64,000 nucleotides of DNA from Dorea longicatena (GCF_024168045.1 NZ_CP100126.1:761501-825500), one strand, 5' to 3'. Positions 9,868-18,650 are shown, counted from the first letter of the stretch. Translations and numbers: made by a program. The notes: generated from the letters alone by a model not told the origin.

Positions 9868-10746
9868 ATGCAGGGAAAAATTATAAAAGGAATTGCCGGA
9901 TTCTACTACGTTCACGTAGTAGAATTCGGTGTTTATGAATGCAAAGCCAAAGGTGTATTCCGGAAAGAAAAGATCAAGCCTTTGGTGGGAGACAATGTAG
10001 AGATAGAGATTCTTGATGAATCGGAAAAAAAAGGAAATATAGTGAAGATACTGCCACGGCAGAATGAGCTGATCCGCCCGGCTGTGGCCAATATCGATCA
10101 GGCATTGGTAGTCTTTGCAATCACGAAGCCGAATCCACACTTTAATCTGCTGGACCGCTTTCTTGTTATGATGGAAAGCAAAGAGATTCCGGTTGTGTTA
10201 TGCTTTAATAAAGAAGACATTGCGACAGATCCGCAGGTGAAGAAATTGGAATCAATCTATGAATCATGCGGCTATCCGCTGGTATTTGTCAGTGCGAAAG
10301 AAGAACGGGGGATTGAAAATATACGTGAACTTCTGAAAGGAAAGACAACAGCGATCGCAGGTCCGTCTGGAGTGGGAAAATCTTCGATCATTAATATTCT
10401 GCAGCCGGAGGCAGATATGGAGACAGGGGCAATCAGTACGAAGATTGAGCGGGGAAAACATACCACCAGACATTCGGAATTGTTTGCCATTGATGAAAAT
10501 TCATATATCATGGATACACCGGGATTCAGTTCGTTATATGTGAATGATTATGAAAAAGAAGATCTGAAGTACTTCTTTCCGGAATTCCGGAAATACGAAG
10601 GAATGTGCAAGTTTAACGGTTGTGATCATGTGCATGAGCCGGGGTGTGCCGTAAAGGCAGCTCTGGAAGAGGATAAAATTCATAAAATCCGTTATCAGAA
10701 TTATATAGAAATGTATGAGGAAGTGAAGAATAAAAGGAGGTACTGA
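9868..10746 (+). CDS. rsgA: Ribosome small-subunit biogenesis GTPase RsgA
   Basis: 292 residues. N-terminal OB-fold, then a circularly permuted GTPase: NKED (G4) comes before the P-loop GPSGVGKSS (G1), followed by DTPGFSSL (G3). The C-terminal zinc-finger region has the expected Cys/His pattern (CKFNGCDHVHEPGCAVK). RsgA acts late in 30S maturation. It is often the substrate of PrkC in Bacillus (as CpgA), which agrees with its location directly after prkC. The stop codon TGA overlaps the first rpe ATG. Confidence 0.95.
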   Translation: MQGKIIKGIAGFYYVHVVEFGVYECKAKGVFRKEKIKPLVGDNVEIEILDESEKKGNIVKILPRQNELIRPAVANIDQALVVFAITKPNPHFNLLDRFLVMMESKEIPVVLCFNKEDIATDPQVKKLESIYESCGYPLVFVSAKEERGIENIRELLKGKTTAIAGPSGVGKSSIINILQPEADMETGAISTKIERGKHTTRHSELFAIDENSYIMDTPGFSSLYVNDYEKEDLKYFFPEFRKYEGMCKFNGCDHVHEPGCAVKAALEEDKIHKIRYQNYIEMYEEVKNKRRY

Positions 10747-11411
10747 TGATGAACTATGTATTGTCACCGTCAATACTAGCGGCAGATTTCAAAGTTTTGG
10801 GTCAGGAAATGAAGAAGACAGAGGAAAATGGGGCAGCGTATATTCATTTTGACGTTATGGATGGAATGTTTGTACCAAGTATATCATTTGGTATGCCGGT
10901 TCTGGCATCAATCCATGATGCAACGGAGCAATTCATGGATGCACATCTGATGGTGCAGGAACCGATCCGCTATGTAGAAGCATTCCAGAAGGCGGGAGCT
11001 GACTATGTAACGGTACATCTGGAGGCCTGTGAAGACGTAAAAACGACATTGGATAAAATCCATGCATGTGGCATGAAGGCAGGACTGGCTGTTAATCCAG
11101 AGACAGATGTAAAAGAGCTTGTTCCATATCTGGAAGACGTGGAGATGATCCTGATCATGAGCGTGCATCCGGGATTTGGCGGACAGAAATTTATTCCGGA
11201 ATCACTGGATAAGATCCGTGAGGTCCGTGCGATGCTGAATGAAAAAAATCTGGAGACAGATATTCAGGTAGACGGAGGAATCTATGTGGAGAATGTCAGA
11301 GAAGTATTGGATGCAGGCGCAAATGTAATTGTGGCCGGTTCTGCTGTGTTCAGAGGAGATGCCGGGGAAAATACTGCAAAATTCATGGAGATATTGAAAA
11401 GTTATGAATAA
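10746..11411 (+). CDS. rpe: Ribulose-phosphate 3-epimerase
   Basis: 221 residues. TIM-barrel enzyme that interconverts ribulose-5-phosphate and xylulose-5-phosphate in the pentose phosphate pathway. Motifs: LSPSILAADF at the N terminus, HFDVMDGMFVPSISFG, the metal-site MSVHPGFGGQKF and VDGGI. Two adjacent ATGs (10746 and 10749) both fit; AGGAGG at 10735-10740 is 5 bases from the first and 8 from the second, so the second may be preferred. It overlaps rsgA by one base and thiN by 8. Confidence 0.95.
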   Translation: MMNYVLSPSILAADFKVLGQEMKKTEENGAAYIHFDVMDGMFVPSISFGMPVLASIHDATEQFMDAHLMVQEPIRYVEAFQKAGADYVTVHLEACEDVKTTLDKIHACGMKAGLAVNPETDVKELVPYLEDVEMILIMSVHPGFGGQKFIPESLDKIREVRAMLNEKNLETDIQVDGGIYVENVREVLDAGANVIVAGSAVFRGDAGENTAKFMEILKSYE

Positions 11412-12063
11412 GAAGATTGTGATTATCAGCGGTGGGGAGCTGGAAGAAGAATTTGTATTATCAATCCTTGAAAAAGAGGAAAACCAGTATGTGATCGGTG
11501 TGGACAAAGGTATGGAGTTCCTTTACAGCCATCAGATTCTGCCAAATTATATTGTCGGAGATTTTGACAGTGTAAAAAAAGAGATTGGAGATTATTACCG
11601 TAATGAGACAGATGTTCCGATCAGGGAATTTAATCCGGTAAAAGATGCATCTGATACAGAGATTGCAATCAGACTGGCTATGACATTAGGGGCAGGTGAG
11701 ATTCTGATCCTGGGAGCAACCGGAGGTCGTATCGATCACCTCTGGGCAAATGTTCAGAGCCTTGCAATCCCGTTTAAAGCCGGAATTAATGCTGTGATTA
11801 TGGATCGCCAGAATAAGATCCGTCTGATCGGAGGCGGGGAAACCCATCTGAAAAAAGGAGAAACTTACGGACCGTATTTTTCTGTGTTTCCGTTAGGCGA
11901 GGAAGTATTTGGTTTCAGTATCAAAGGGGCAAAGTATCCATTGACGAATCATACACTGATACCATATGACAGCCTTTGCGTCAGCAATCAGTTCCAGGAG
12001 GATGAAGTGACAATCAGCTTCCTGAATGGAATTGTGATTCTGATGGAAACGAAAGACAGATAA
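11404..12063 (+). CDS. thiN: Thiamine pyrophosphokinase
   Basis: 219 residues. Transfers pyrophosphate from ATP to free thiamine, giving the cofactor in one step. Family motifs seen: VIGVDKG, IVGDFDSVK and GATGGRIDHLWAN. It is the last gene of the housekeeping block and overlaps rpe by 8 bases, as in Bacillus. It requires unphosphorylated thiamine. This matters for the thiM-thiE-HAD::thiD genes at 43.6-46.5 kb, whose pathway ends in thiamine monophosphate. Confidence 0.93.
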   Translation: MNKKIVIISGGELEEEFVLSILEKEENQYVIGVDKGMEFLYSHQILPNYIVGDFDSVKKEIGDYYRNETDVPIREFNPVKDASDTEIAIRLAMTLGAGEILILGATGGRIDHLWANVQSLAIPFKAGINAVIMDRQNKIRLIGGGETHLKKGETYGPYFSVFPLGEEVFGFSIKGAKYPLTNHTLIPYDSLCVSNQFQEDEVTISFLNGIVILMETKDR

Positions 12064-12098
12064 AACTCTATATAAATTCATGTAAGTTTTTGAAAAAA

Positions 12099-12117
12099 TG
12101 GCCTACTTTGTGGTCCA
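12099..12117. repeat. Heptad pair TGGCCTA/TGGTCCA, left copy
   Basis: Two heptads 12 bases apart. The same layout (TGGCCCA, then TGGTCCA 12 bases on) recurs at 15009-15027, where it starts at the stop codon of an integrase remnant. The two 19-base sites agree at 15 positions. They may be old attachment or integrase arm sites bounding the 12.1-15.0 kb island; this is inference. Confidence 0.4.
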
Positions 12118-12151
12118 TTAACCTTTTGATCAAAGCTCTAATGTGGTAAGG

Positions 12152-12179
12152 AGAAGCGCTTGTATGAGTGCTTCTTTTT
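12152..12179 (+). terminator. Probable intrinsic terminator after thiN
   Basis: AGAAGCGC pairs with GTGCTTCT (one G-U pair) around a short loop and is followed by TTTTTC. It sits 89 bases after thiN and would end the priA-thiN block. Confidence 0.7.
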
Positions 12180-12235
12180 CATAGTTGTAAGTATTATAAT
12201 AAAAATAACTGGTGTTTAGGTTATGATATGATTAT

Positions 12236-12352
12236 GCAACTGGAATTATTGGCGTAATATCAACAATTACGTTTGTGACATTACTAAGATATTTAAAATG
12301 TCCTCACTGTAAGACAAGAACCTGGTGCAGGAAAGTCATGACCAAAGAGTGA
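12236..12352 (+). pseudogene. Possible remnant of a small membrane/zinc-ribbon protein
   Basis: The 380 bases between thiN and the next gene hold no complete reading frame. In this stretch an open frame without a start codon encodes a hydrophobic segment (GIIGVISTITFVTLL) followed by LKCPHCKTRTWC and a stop, like the end of a small membrane protein with a CxxC pair. A stop codon lies about 20 bases upstream in the same frame. It may be a decayed gene; it could also be chance. Confidence 0.3.
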
Positions 12353-12443
12353 TAATTAAATCATATAGACAGGGTATGGCAACAGCAAGTTGCTTTTCAG
12401 AACATGAATTTATCTATATGATATGCTTATGGAGGTGATGACT

Positions 12444-13211
12444 ATGGAAACAAAAAATATTATTTTGAAACTTCGTACAGAAAGAGGAATGTCACAAGAC
12501 GAACTGGCAGATAAAATCATGGTAACAAGGCAGGCAGTATCACGCTGGGAAAATGGAGATACGGTTCCAAATACTGATACACTTAAGCTCTTATCGAAAG
12601 AATTTGATGTTTCCATCAATACGCTTTTGGGAGAACCCAGAAAGCTGATCTGTCAGTGCTGCGGGATGCCAATTGATGATGATTCCATATTGGGACGTGA
12701 TAAGGATGGCACATTAAATGAGGAGTATTGTAAATGGTGTTATGCAGATGGAACATACACATATAATGATATGGATGAATTGATTGATGTATGTGTAAAG
12801 AATATGGTAAATGAAAACTTTACCGAAGAACAGGCACGTTCTTATCTGAAAGAAATGCTTCCAAAGTTAGATTACTGGAAAAGGTATGATGAACTTAGTG
12901 ACAATGGGCAGTTTGAAGAGTTTAAAAAGCAATTGATAAATGAAATTAATGATCTGCATATAGACGGACTTCCAAGGGTAGACAAACTAAATGCACTTGT
13001 GGGGAAATATGTGAATCTGGAATATACTCTGCCTAATGGACAAAAAGTGAAATTCCTTGATGATCAGAAAACATATCTGGGGAATCAACTGGAGTCTGAA
13101 TTTGGAGGAGACAGGTGCTTCGGTATTCTGGCAGGCATGGATTTTATTTTGGTATGTACATATGAGAAGAATGGTGAAAATCCGGAGCTTCTGATTTATA
13201 AAAAGAGATAA
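12444..13211 (+). CDS. XRE-family regulator with zinc-ribbon and C-terminal domain
   Basis: 255 residues from ATG 12444. Earlier in-frame ATGs (12423, 12429, 12438) overlap or crowd the ribosome binding site GGAGG at 12431-12435. Residues 1-60 are a Cro/CI helix-turn-helix (MSQDELADKIMVTRQAVSRWENG). Residues about 70-110 form a putative zinc ribbon (CQCCGMPI ... CKWCYADG). The remainder resembles a helical domain plus a small beta-rich tail of unknown role. Such fusions occur widely in gut clostridia, and no specific target is known. It lies alone in the accessory island. Confidence 0.8.
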   Translation: METKNIILKLRTERGMSQDELADKIMVTRQAVSRWENGDTVPNTDTLKLLSKEFDVSINTLLGEPRKLICQCCGMPIDDDSILGRDKDGTLNEEYCKWCYADGTYTYNDMDELIDVCVKNMVNENFTEEQARSYLKEMLPKLDYWKRYDELSDNGQFEEFKKQLINEINDLHIDGLPRVDKLNALVGKYVNLEYTLPNGQKVKFLDDQKTYLGNQLESEFGGDRCFGILAGMDFILVCTYEKNGENPELLIYKKR

Positions 13212-13234
13212 TATAAGCAAGATAATATAAGCAA
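13207..13234 (+). repeat. 14-bp perfect tandem duplication
   Basis: GATAATATAAGCAA occurs twice in a row. The first copy contains the TAA stop of the upstream regulator. It looks like a recent slippage duplication with no evident function. Confidence 0.7.
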
Positions 13235-13245
13235 AAAGAAAAGTC

Positions 13246-13298
13246 TTGACAAATAAACGACCGTTTACTGTTATTAAGATGTAAACGGTCGTTTATTT
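13246..13298 (+). promoter_or_regulatory. Promoter with perfect 18-bp inverted repeat, likely TetR autoregulatory operator
   Basis: TTGACA (13246-13251) is followed 17 bases later by a weak -10, TGTTAT. AAATAAACGACCGTTTAC (13251-13268) is repeated exactly, inverted, at 13281-13298 with a 12-base spacer. Each arm is itself a near-palindrome (AAACGACCGTTT), so the site offers two operator copies that flank the -10. It sits 18 bases before the TetR gene start. Confidence 0.85.
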
Positions 13299-13316
13299 GT
13301 TTTGGAGGAAATGTGC

Positions 13317-13910
13317 ATGGGTAATAGGAAAGAGGAAATATTAATTGTGGCACTGCATCTGTTCGCCAGAGAGGGTTACGAGGCTGTCTCAGTCAGCCAG
13401 ATAGCAGGAGAGCTTGATATGACAAAAGGGGCATTGTACCGTCATTACAAAAGCAAAAGAGATATTTTTGACTGTATTGTGGGGCGTATGGAGCAGCAGG
13501 ATGGCGAACAGGCAACAGAATATGATATGCCGAAAGATGAAAAAGAAAAAATGCCTGAAAAGTATGAGAATGTATCACTGGATGATTTGGTGGAATACAG
13601 CAAGTCTATGTTTGAATACTGGACAGAGGATGATTTTGTATCATCGTTTCGGAAGATGCTCACAATAGAGCAGTTTCGCAGTGAAGAGATGCAGAATTTA
13701 TATCAGCAATATCTGGTATCCGGACCGGCAGAATACGTGAAGGACCTGTTCAAAAATATGGAAATAAAAAATCCCGAAGAAACTGCAGTTCAATTTTATG
13801 CGAATATGTTTATCTATTATAGTGTATATGATGGAGCAGCAGATAAGGCGAAAGTGAAATGTCAGTTTGAACAGATGCTGGACAAAATTGTAGAAGAAAT
13901 GAAACAGTAA
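13317..13910 (+). CDS. TetR/AcrR-family transcriptional regulator
   Basis: 197 residues from ATG 13317; GGAGG at 13304-13308 is 8 bases upstream, so the earlier ATG at 13311 is too close. The N-terminal helix-turn-helix is typical: ILIVALHLFAREGYEAVSVSQIA, then MTKGALYRHYKSKRDIF. The C-terminal ligand domain is unassigned. The perfect inverted repeat in its own promoter implies self-repression. No efflux pump or enzyme gene is adjacent, so its other targets, if any, are elsewhere. An intrinsic terminator follows directly. Confidence 0.88.
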   Translation: MGNRKEEILIVALHLFAREGYEAVSVSQIAGELDMTKGALYRHYKSKRDIFDCIVGRMEQQDGEQATEYDMPKDEKEKMPEKYENVSLDDLVEYSKSMFEYWTEDDFVSSFRKMLTIEQFRSEEMQNLYQQYLVSGPAEYVKDLFKNMEIKNPEETAVQFYANMFIYYSVYDGAADKAKVKCQFEQMLDKIVEEMKQ

Positions 13911-13939
13911 AATAAGAGCCAGACGCTTAAGACGCAGAG

Positions 13940-13984
13940 CCGTTAATTCTGATACTGAAAAATCAGGATTATCGGTTTTTATTT
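13940..13984 (+). terminator. Intrinsic terminator after the TetR gene
   Basis: A 14-base stem (13940-13953 with 13962-13975) with one mismatch and one G-U pair, loop ACTGAAAA, then TTTTTATTTTT. Confidence 0.85.
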
Positions 13985-14005
13985 TTAAGAAAGGACATAA
14001 AAGAA

Positions 14006-14647
14006 ATGGAAAAAAATAATATTATGATTCGTTTAGAGAAAAAGGAAGAGTATCAGAAAGTAGAAAATCTGGTAAGAGAAAGTTTTTGGAATGTGTATCG
14101 TCCGAGATGCCTTGAGCATTATGTATTGCATCAGCTCAGAAATGATCTGGCATTTGTTCCAGAACTGGATTTTGTGATGCTTCTTAAAGGAAATGATGAA
14201 GAGGGTAAGCTGATTGGTCAGAATATGTTTATGAGAACGAGTATTAAATCGGATGATGGAAGATATATTCCAATTATGACGATGGGACCAATCTGTATCA
14301 AGAATGAATATAAGCGGAAAGGATATGGTAAAATCCTGCTTGATTATTCATTGGAGAAAGCAGCAGAGTTTGGCTGTGGAGCATTATGCTTTGAAGGAAA
14401 TATTGATTTTTACGGTAAGAGTGGATTCAGACAGGCAAGCGAGTATGGTATCCGTTATCATGGATTGCCGGAGGGAGAAGATGCATCATTCTTTTTGTGT
14501 AAAGAACTTGTACCTGGTTATCTTGATGGGATTACCGGAGAGTATGCCACACCGGAAGGCTATCTTGTAGATGAGCAGGAAGCAGAAGAGTTTGATAAGC
14601 AGTTTTTAAATAAAGAGAAAAAGAAACTGCCGGGACAGTTATTTTAG
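14006..14647 (+). CDS. GNAT-family N-acetyltransferase
   Basis: 213 residues. The acetyl-CoA-binding motif A is clear: MGPICIKNEYKRKGYGKILLDYSLEKA, followed by GALCFEGNIDFYGKSGFRQASEYGI, where the Y-x-K/S-x-GF motif of GNAT enzymes appears. The layout resembles YhbS-like predicted acetyltransferases; the acceptor substrate cannot be read from sequence. AGAAAGGA lies about 10 bases before the ATG. The terminator of the TetR gene lies just upstream, so this gene needs a promoter within a few bases of that terminator, or read-through. Confidence 0.85.
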   Translation: MEKNNIMIRLEKKEEYQKVENLVRESFWNVYRPRCLEHYVLHQLRNDLAFVPELDFVMLLKGNDEEGKLIGQNMFMRTSIKSDDGRYIPIMTMGPICIKNEYKRKGYGKILLDYSLEKAAEFGCGALCFEGNIDFYGKSGFRQASEYGIRYHGLPEGEDASFFLCKELVPGYLDGITGEYATPEGYLVDEQEAEEFDKQFLNKEKKKLPGQLF

Positions 14648-14703
14648 CGAAGTGGTTCGTGAATATTCGCTTCGCATGCAGAGAACAGGAGGCAAAAATT
14701 GTA

Positions 14704-14823
14704 ATGAAGTCAATGAAAAAGGACTGGTATAAAAAAGGTTGGACAAGTGCGATGGCTAAAATAATGGAAATTATTGCAAAAGAAACGAAGGGAAAGAGCT
14801 ATCACAAACAGGAGATGAGATAA
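14704..14823 (+). CDS. Small open reading frame, 39 residues, unknown
   Basis: ATG 14704 follows AGGAGG (14688-14693) by 10 bases and runs to TAA 14821-14823. The peptide is basic and amphipathic (MKSMKKDWYKKGWTSAMAKI...). No family is recognised. It may be a real small protein or the tail of a decayed gene in this accessory island. Confidence 0.35.
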   Translation: MKSMKKDWYKKGWTSAMAKIMEIIAKETKGKSYHKQEMR

Positions 14824-14903
14824 AAATGAATATTCACAAAGATAAGATGCTATGGTATAATACAAGTTACTGTATTAGGGTTTCTTACGAGAGAAGCTGA
14901 AAT

Positions 14904-15008
14904 ATGGGAAAAGATTTAAAAGGCAAAGAACTTGGCAAGGGAATAACCCAGGAAAGTACGGGATTATACTCAGCCAGATTTGTAGATTGGTTTGGAAAGA
15001 GAAAATAA
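14904..15008 (+). pseudogene. N-terminal remnant of a tyrosine-family integrase
   Basis: 34 codons starting MGKDLKGKELGKGITQ and ending YSARFVDWFGKRK then TAA. This closely follows the N-terminal arm-binding domain of Tn916/phage-type tyrosine integrases of gut Firmicutes, which normally continue for about 350 more residues. Here the frame stops and no further integrase sequence follows before ychF. The stop codon runs into the right-hand TGGCCCA heptad. It suggests that an integrated element once ended here. Confidence 0.65.
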
Positions 15009-15027
15009 TGGCCCACTAAATGGTCCA
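15009..15027. repeat. Heptad pair TGGCCCA/TGGTCCA, right copy
   Basis: Starts with the base after the stop codon of the integrase remnant. Same 12-base period as the copy at 12099-12117, with 15 of 19 positions equal. Possible attachment-site or arm-site remnant. Confidence 0.4.
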
Positions 15028-15089
15028 CTTGCAAAAATAAGTATGCTGAAATCCATTGAAATCAAGGAATTTATAGGAGGAAATAAAAA

Positions 15090-16190
15090 ATGAAATTAGG
15101 AATCGTAGGATTACCAAATGTAGGAAAGAGTACACTGTTCAACTCACTTACAAAGGCAGGCGCAGAATCAGCAAACTATCCATTCTGTACCATTGACCCG
15201 AACGTAGGAGTCGTAACCGTACCGGATGAGAGATTAAATGTACTGGGAGAGATGTATCATACCAAGAAGATCATCCCGGCAGCAATTGAATTCGTTGATA
15301 TTGCCGGACTTGTCAAAGGAGCTTCCAAAGGAGAAGGTCTTGGAAACCAGTTCCTTGCCAATATCCGTGAAGTAGATGCTATTGTACATGTAGTAAGATG
15401 CTTCGAGAACAGCAATATTGTGCACGTAGACGGAAGCATCAACCCACTTCGTGATATCGAGACGATCAACTTAGAGCTGATCTTTTCTGACCTTGAGATC
15501 CTGGAAAGAAGAATTTCCAAAGTTTCCAAAGTTGCAAGAAATGACAAATCTGCAGCAAAAGAGCTTGCACTTCTGAACAAGATCAAGGCGCATCTGGAAG
15601 ATGGAAAGCTTGCAAAGACATTCGAAGAAGCAGATGACGAGGAAGAACAGGCATGGCTGGAAAGCTATAATCTTCTGACATACAAACCGGTTATCTATGC
15701 GGCAAATGTATCTGAAGATGATCTTGCGGATGATGCAGCCAATAACGAAGGTGTACAGGCTGTCCGCGAATATGCAAAAGGTGAGCAGAGCGAAGTTTTC
15801 GTTGTATGTGCAGAGATTGAGGCAGAGATTTCAGAACTGGATGATGATGAAAAGAAAATGTTCCTGGAGGATCTTGGATTAAAGGAATCAGGTCTGGAAA
15901 AACTGATCAAAGCAAGTTATAAGCTGCTTGGACTGATCAGCTATCTGACAGCAGGTGAGCCGGAAGTTCGTGCATGGACAATCACAGAAGGAACGAAGGC
16001 ACCACAGGCAGCAGGGAAGATCCACTCTGACTTTGAGCGTGGGTTCATCCGTGCAGAAGTTGTATCTTACGATGATCTGATCGCGTGTGGAAGCCACACA
16101 GCAGCAAAAGAAAAAGGTCTGATCCGTCTGGAAGGTAAAGACTATGTGGTAAAAGACGGAGATATCATGCTGTTCCGGTTTAATGTATAA
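15090..16190 (+). CDS. ychF: Redox-regulated ATPase/GTPase YchF (Obg family)
   Basis: 366 residues, full length. P-loop [12 protein letters not shown] at the N terminus, switch region and [19 protein letters not shown], a coiled-coil insertion (about 130-200), and the C-terminal TGS domain ([30 protein letters not shown]). YchF binds ribosomes and prefers ATP because of its altered G4 motif. AGGAGG lies 8-9 bases before the ATG. It is the first housekeeping gene after the accessory island. Confidence 0.96.
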   Translation: MKLGIVGLPNVGKSTLFNSLTKAGAESANYPFCTIDPNVGVVTVPDERLNVLGEMYHTKKIIPAAIEFVDIAGLVKGASKGEGLGNQFLANIREVDAIVHVVRCFENSNIVHVDGSINPLRDIETINLELIFSDLEILERRISKVSKVARNDKSAAKELALLNKIKAHLEDGKLAKTFEEADDEEEQAWLESYNLLTYKPVIYAANVSEDDLADDAANNEGVQAVREYAKGEQSEVFVVCAEIEAEISELDDDEKKMFLEDLGLKESGLEKLIKASYKLLGLISYLTAGEPEVRAWTITEGTKAPQAAGKIHSDFERGFIRAEVVSYDDLIACGSHTAAKEKGLIRLEGKDYVVKDGDIMLFRFNV

Positions 16191-16227
16191 TCAGGAATAG
16201 ATGGATGAAAAGAGGGGGGCTGTTTCA

Positions 16228-17091
16228 ATGCACAGAACCATAGATTTCCCTAATCTGGGAATTTATTTAAAATCTGTCGGCGATCATATCACAGTCTTTG
16301 GATTCGATATCGCATATTATGGAATCGTCATAGGAATCGGAATACTTGCGGGACTTATGATGGCGGTAATGGAAGCAAAGCGTACGCATCAGAACGTAGA
16401 AGATTATTATGATCTGGCAATATATGGAGTTATCTTTTCAATTATCGGAGCAAGGGCATATTATGTGATCTTCTCATGGGATATGTATAAAGACGATATT
16501 AAGAGTATCATTAACATCCGTGAGGGTGGTCTTGCCATATACGGCGGTGTGATCACGGCAATTGTTGTAGTATTTATATTTGCAAAAATAAAAGGATTAT
16601 CACCGTTCCTGTTATTTGACACCGGCGGATTTGGTCTGATCACCGGACAGATGATCGGAAGATGGGGGAACTTCTTCAACAGAGAAGCCTTTGGGGAATA
16701 TACGAATGGACTGTTTGCTATGAGACTTCCGGTGGATGCGGTAAGAAGTTCGGACATCACAACAAAGATGTGGAATCATGCCGAGACAGTCAAAGGAGTC
16801 ATGTATATTCAGGTTCATCCGACCTACCTGTACGAATCCCTGTGGTGTCTGATGGTGCTGATCATCATGCTGTTGTACCGCAAGCATAAGAAATTCGATG
16901 GGGAAGTTTTCCTGATCTATCTCTTGGGGTATGGTCTTGGCAGACTCTGGATCGAAGGACTTAGAACCGATCAGCTGTTGCTGCCAAAAGTTGGACTTCC
17001 GGTCTCTCAGCTGTTGGCAGGCGCGATTGTAGTGATATCCGCTATACTGATCATTGCAGGAAGAAAAAAAGCAACAGCTTCACAAAAATAG
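16228..17091 (+). CDS. lgt: Prolipoprotein diacylglyceryl transferase
   Basis: 287 residues from ATG 16228, behind GAGGGGGG; an in-frame ATG at 16201 adds nine residues but has no ribosome binding site. This membrane enzyme moves diacylglycerol from phosphatidylglycerol to the lipobox cysteine. Seven membrane spans are suggested. The signature GRWGNFFNREAFG and GGLAIYGG are present, and the C-terminal GLGRLWIEGLRTD matches the family. It follows ychF by 37 bases. The IS256 element lies 20 bases downstream and does not interrupt it. Confidence 0.95.
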   Translation: MHRTIDFPNLGIYLKSVGDHITVFGFDIAYYGIVIGIGILAGLMMAVMEAKRTHQNVEDYYDLAIYGVIFSIIGARAYYVIFSWDMYKDDIKSIINIREGGLAIYGGVITAIVVVFIFAKIKGLSPFLLFDTGGFGLITGQMIGRWGNFFNREAFGEYTNGLFAMRLPVDAVRSSDITTKMWNHAETVKGVMYIQVHPTYLYESLWCLMVLIIMLLYRKHKKFDGEVFLIYLLGYGLGRLWIEGLRTDQLLLPKVGLPVSQLLAGAIVVISAILIIAGRKKATASQK

Positions 17092-17110
17092 TCCGGCTGC
17101 CGCAAACATA

Positions 17111-18650
17111 AGTAGTGTAAATTATTCTGTGTAAACCTCTCAGATTGATGATAAAATCGTAGGTTTATAGAATACTAAAATATAATGTGATGGGCTGAAT
17201 GGCATCTCTTGCTGTTCAGCCCGTTGTCTATTTAGTAGCATGGATTTTATTGTATGTCAAGGGCACCCGATAAAATCGGGTGTTTATTTACCCTTGATAT
17301 GTGATTGGATCTATGCTTAGTCGATATCCACCGGCTGGATCCGATCCCCAAAATAGATGCATAACTGATCCAGTGTCAGACCCCAGTCCCAAGCCTTTCC
17401 GGTCCATTTTTCTGTGACATCCATCATTGCTAGATAGAGTATCTTGAAAAGAGCATCATCCGTCGGAAAAATAGTCTTGGATTTCGTAACCTTGCGTAGC
17501 TGGCGATTAAAATTTTCGATGGAATTTGTAGTATATATTAATTTACGTATCTCAGATGGATATTTAAAATATGTGGATAATTGTGTCCAGTTATTTCTCC
17601 AGGATCCAATGGAAGCAGGGTACTTTTTACCCCATTTTTCTTCCAGATCATCCAGGGCTGTGAGTGCAAGATCCTCTGTATCTGCTTTGTAAACCAGCTT
17701 TAAATCTGCCATAAATGGTCTTAGATCTTTGTAAGAAATAAACTTTGTTGAATAACGGATCTGATGTACAATACACCTCTGGATCTCTGCCTGCGGGAAT
17801 ACTGCATGAATCGCATCCCCGAATCCGGTCAATCCATCCACAGATACGATCATGATATCCTCTACACCTCGGTTTTTTATCTCGTTGAGGACGGACAACC
17901 AGTATTTTGCACTTTCATTTCCTCCTACCCACATGCCGAGGACCTCACGTTTTCCGTTCAGTTTAACACCTATAGCAACGTAAACTGCCTTTTTTACCGT
18001 TCGATTGTCCTCCCGAACATGGAAATGTACCGCATCCATAAAAACAATGGCATATTTTCTTTCCAGCGGCCGGTTTTGCCATTCTTTTGCGATAGGAAGG
18101 ATTCGATCTGTCATATGTGATATCATTTCTGCGGATGCATCCACACCGTAAACATCTTTGAGATGAGCGGAGATATCTCTTGTCGTCATTCCTTTTGCAT
18201 ACATAGAAAGTACCTGATCTTCAATGTTTGAGATATCTGTCTGATTCTTTTTCTCAATCTGCGGTTCAAAATCTCCCTTTCGATCTCGTGGTATATCCAG
18301 ATCGATTGTTCCCATTGAAGAGGTAACAGTTTTAGGGCTATAACCATTACGGCTATCGTCTGTCTCTTTGTTCTTGTAGTCATACTTGGAATATCCAAGG
18401 TGATCATCCATTTCAGCTTCTAACATACCTTGCAGCGTTTCGCCTAACAGGTCTTTCAGCATGTCCTGGATATCCTGAGCATCCTTTGGTTGATAGTGTT
18501 CCAACAAGCTGTTGATGAACGCTTTGCGTTCTGGATCCATTTTTCTTCTTCGTGCCATAAAAAAATCCTCCTGAATTGATATTTATTTTAACATCAATCC
18601 AAGAGGATATATAGCTCTTTTAGAGTTTACACAGAATTAATTACAGTCTC
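17111..18650. mobile_element. IS256-family insertion sequence, complete
   Basis: About 1,540 bp with one transposase gene on the minus strand. The ends carry an imperfect inverted repeat (GTAAATTATTCTGTGTAAAC near 17117 against its counterpart at 18625-18644). The 8-base target duplication CAAACATA is perfect at 17103-17110 and 18651-18658. Both the intact gene and the exact duplication point to a fairly recent insertion between lgt and nagB. Confidence 0.9.
17317..18558 (-). CDS. IS256-family (mutator-type) DDE transposase
   Basis: 413 residues, full length. Typical features are the N-terminal LLGETLQGMLEAEMDDHLGYSKYD, the catalytic region VFMDAVHFHVRE (first Asp), MIVSVDGLTGFGDAI (second Asp) and the C-terminal TTNSIENFNRQLRK containing the acidic catalytic residue. 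No frameshift or stop is seen, so it may be active. The ribosome binding site GGAGGA lies just upstream on the minus strand. Confidence 0.95.
   Translation of the reverse strand: MARRRKMDPERKAFINSLLEHYQPKDAQDIQDMLKDLLGETLQGMLEAEMDDHLGYSKYDYKNKETDDSRNGYSPKTVTSSMGTIDLDIPRDRKGDFEPQIEKKNQTDISNIEDQVLSMYAKGMTTRDISAHLKDVYGVDASAEMISHMTDRILPIAKEWQNRPLERKYAIVFMDAVHFHVREDNRTVKKAVYVAIGVKLNGKREVLGMWVGGNESAKYWLSVLNEIKNRGVEDIMIVSVDGLTGFGDAIHAVFPQAEIQRCIVHQIRYSTKFISYKDLRPFMADLKLVYKADTEDLALTALDDLEEKWGKKYPASIGSWRNNWTQLSTYFKYPSEIRKLIYTTNSIENFNRQLRKVTKSKTIFPTDDALFKILYLAMMDVTEKWTGKAWDWGLTLDQLCIYFGDRIQPVDID

Noticed and set aside
9661..10140. Minus-strand frame of 159 codons across prkC/rsgA
   Set aside because: Antisense shadow of two well-supported genes, low-complexity composition, no family resemblance.
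12423..12443. Upstream in-frame ATG codons of the XRE regulator as the true start
   Set aside because: They overlap or crowd GGAGG at 12431-12435, which fits ATG 12444.
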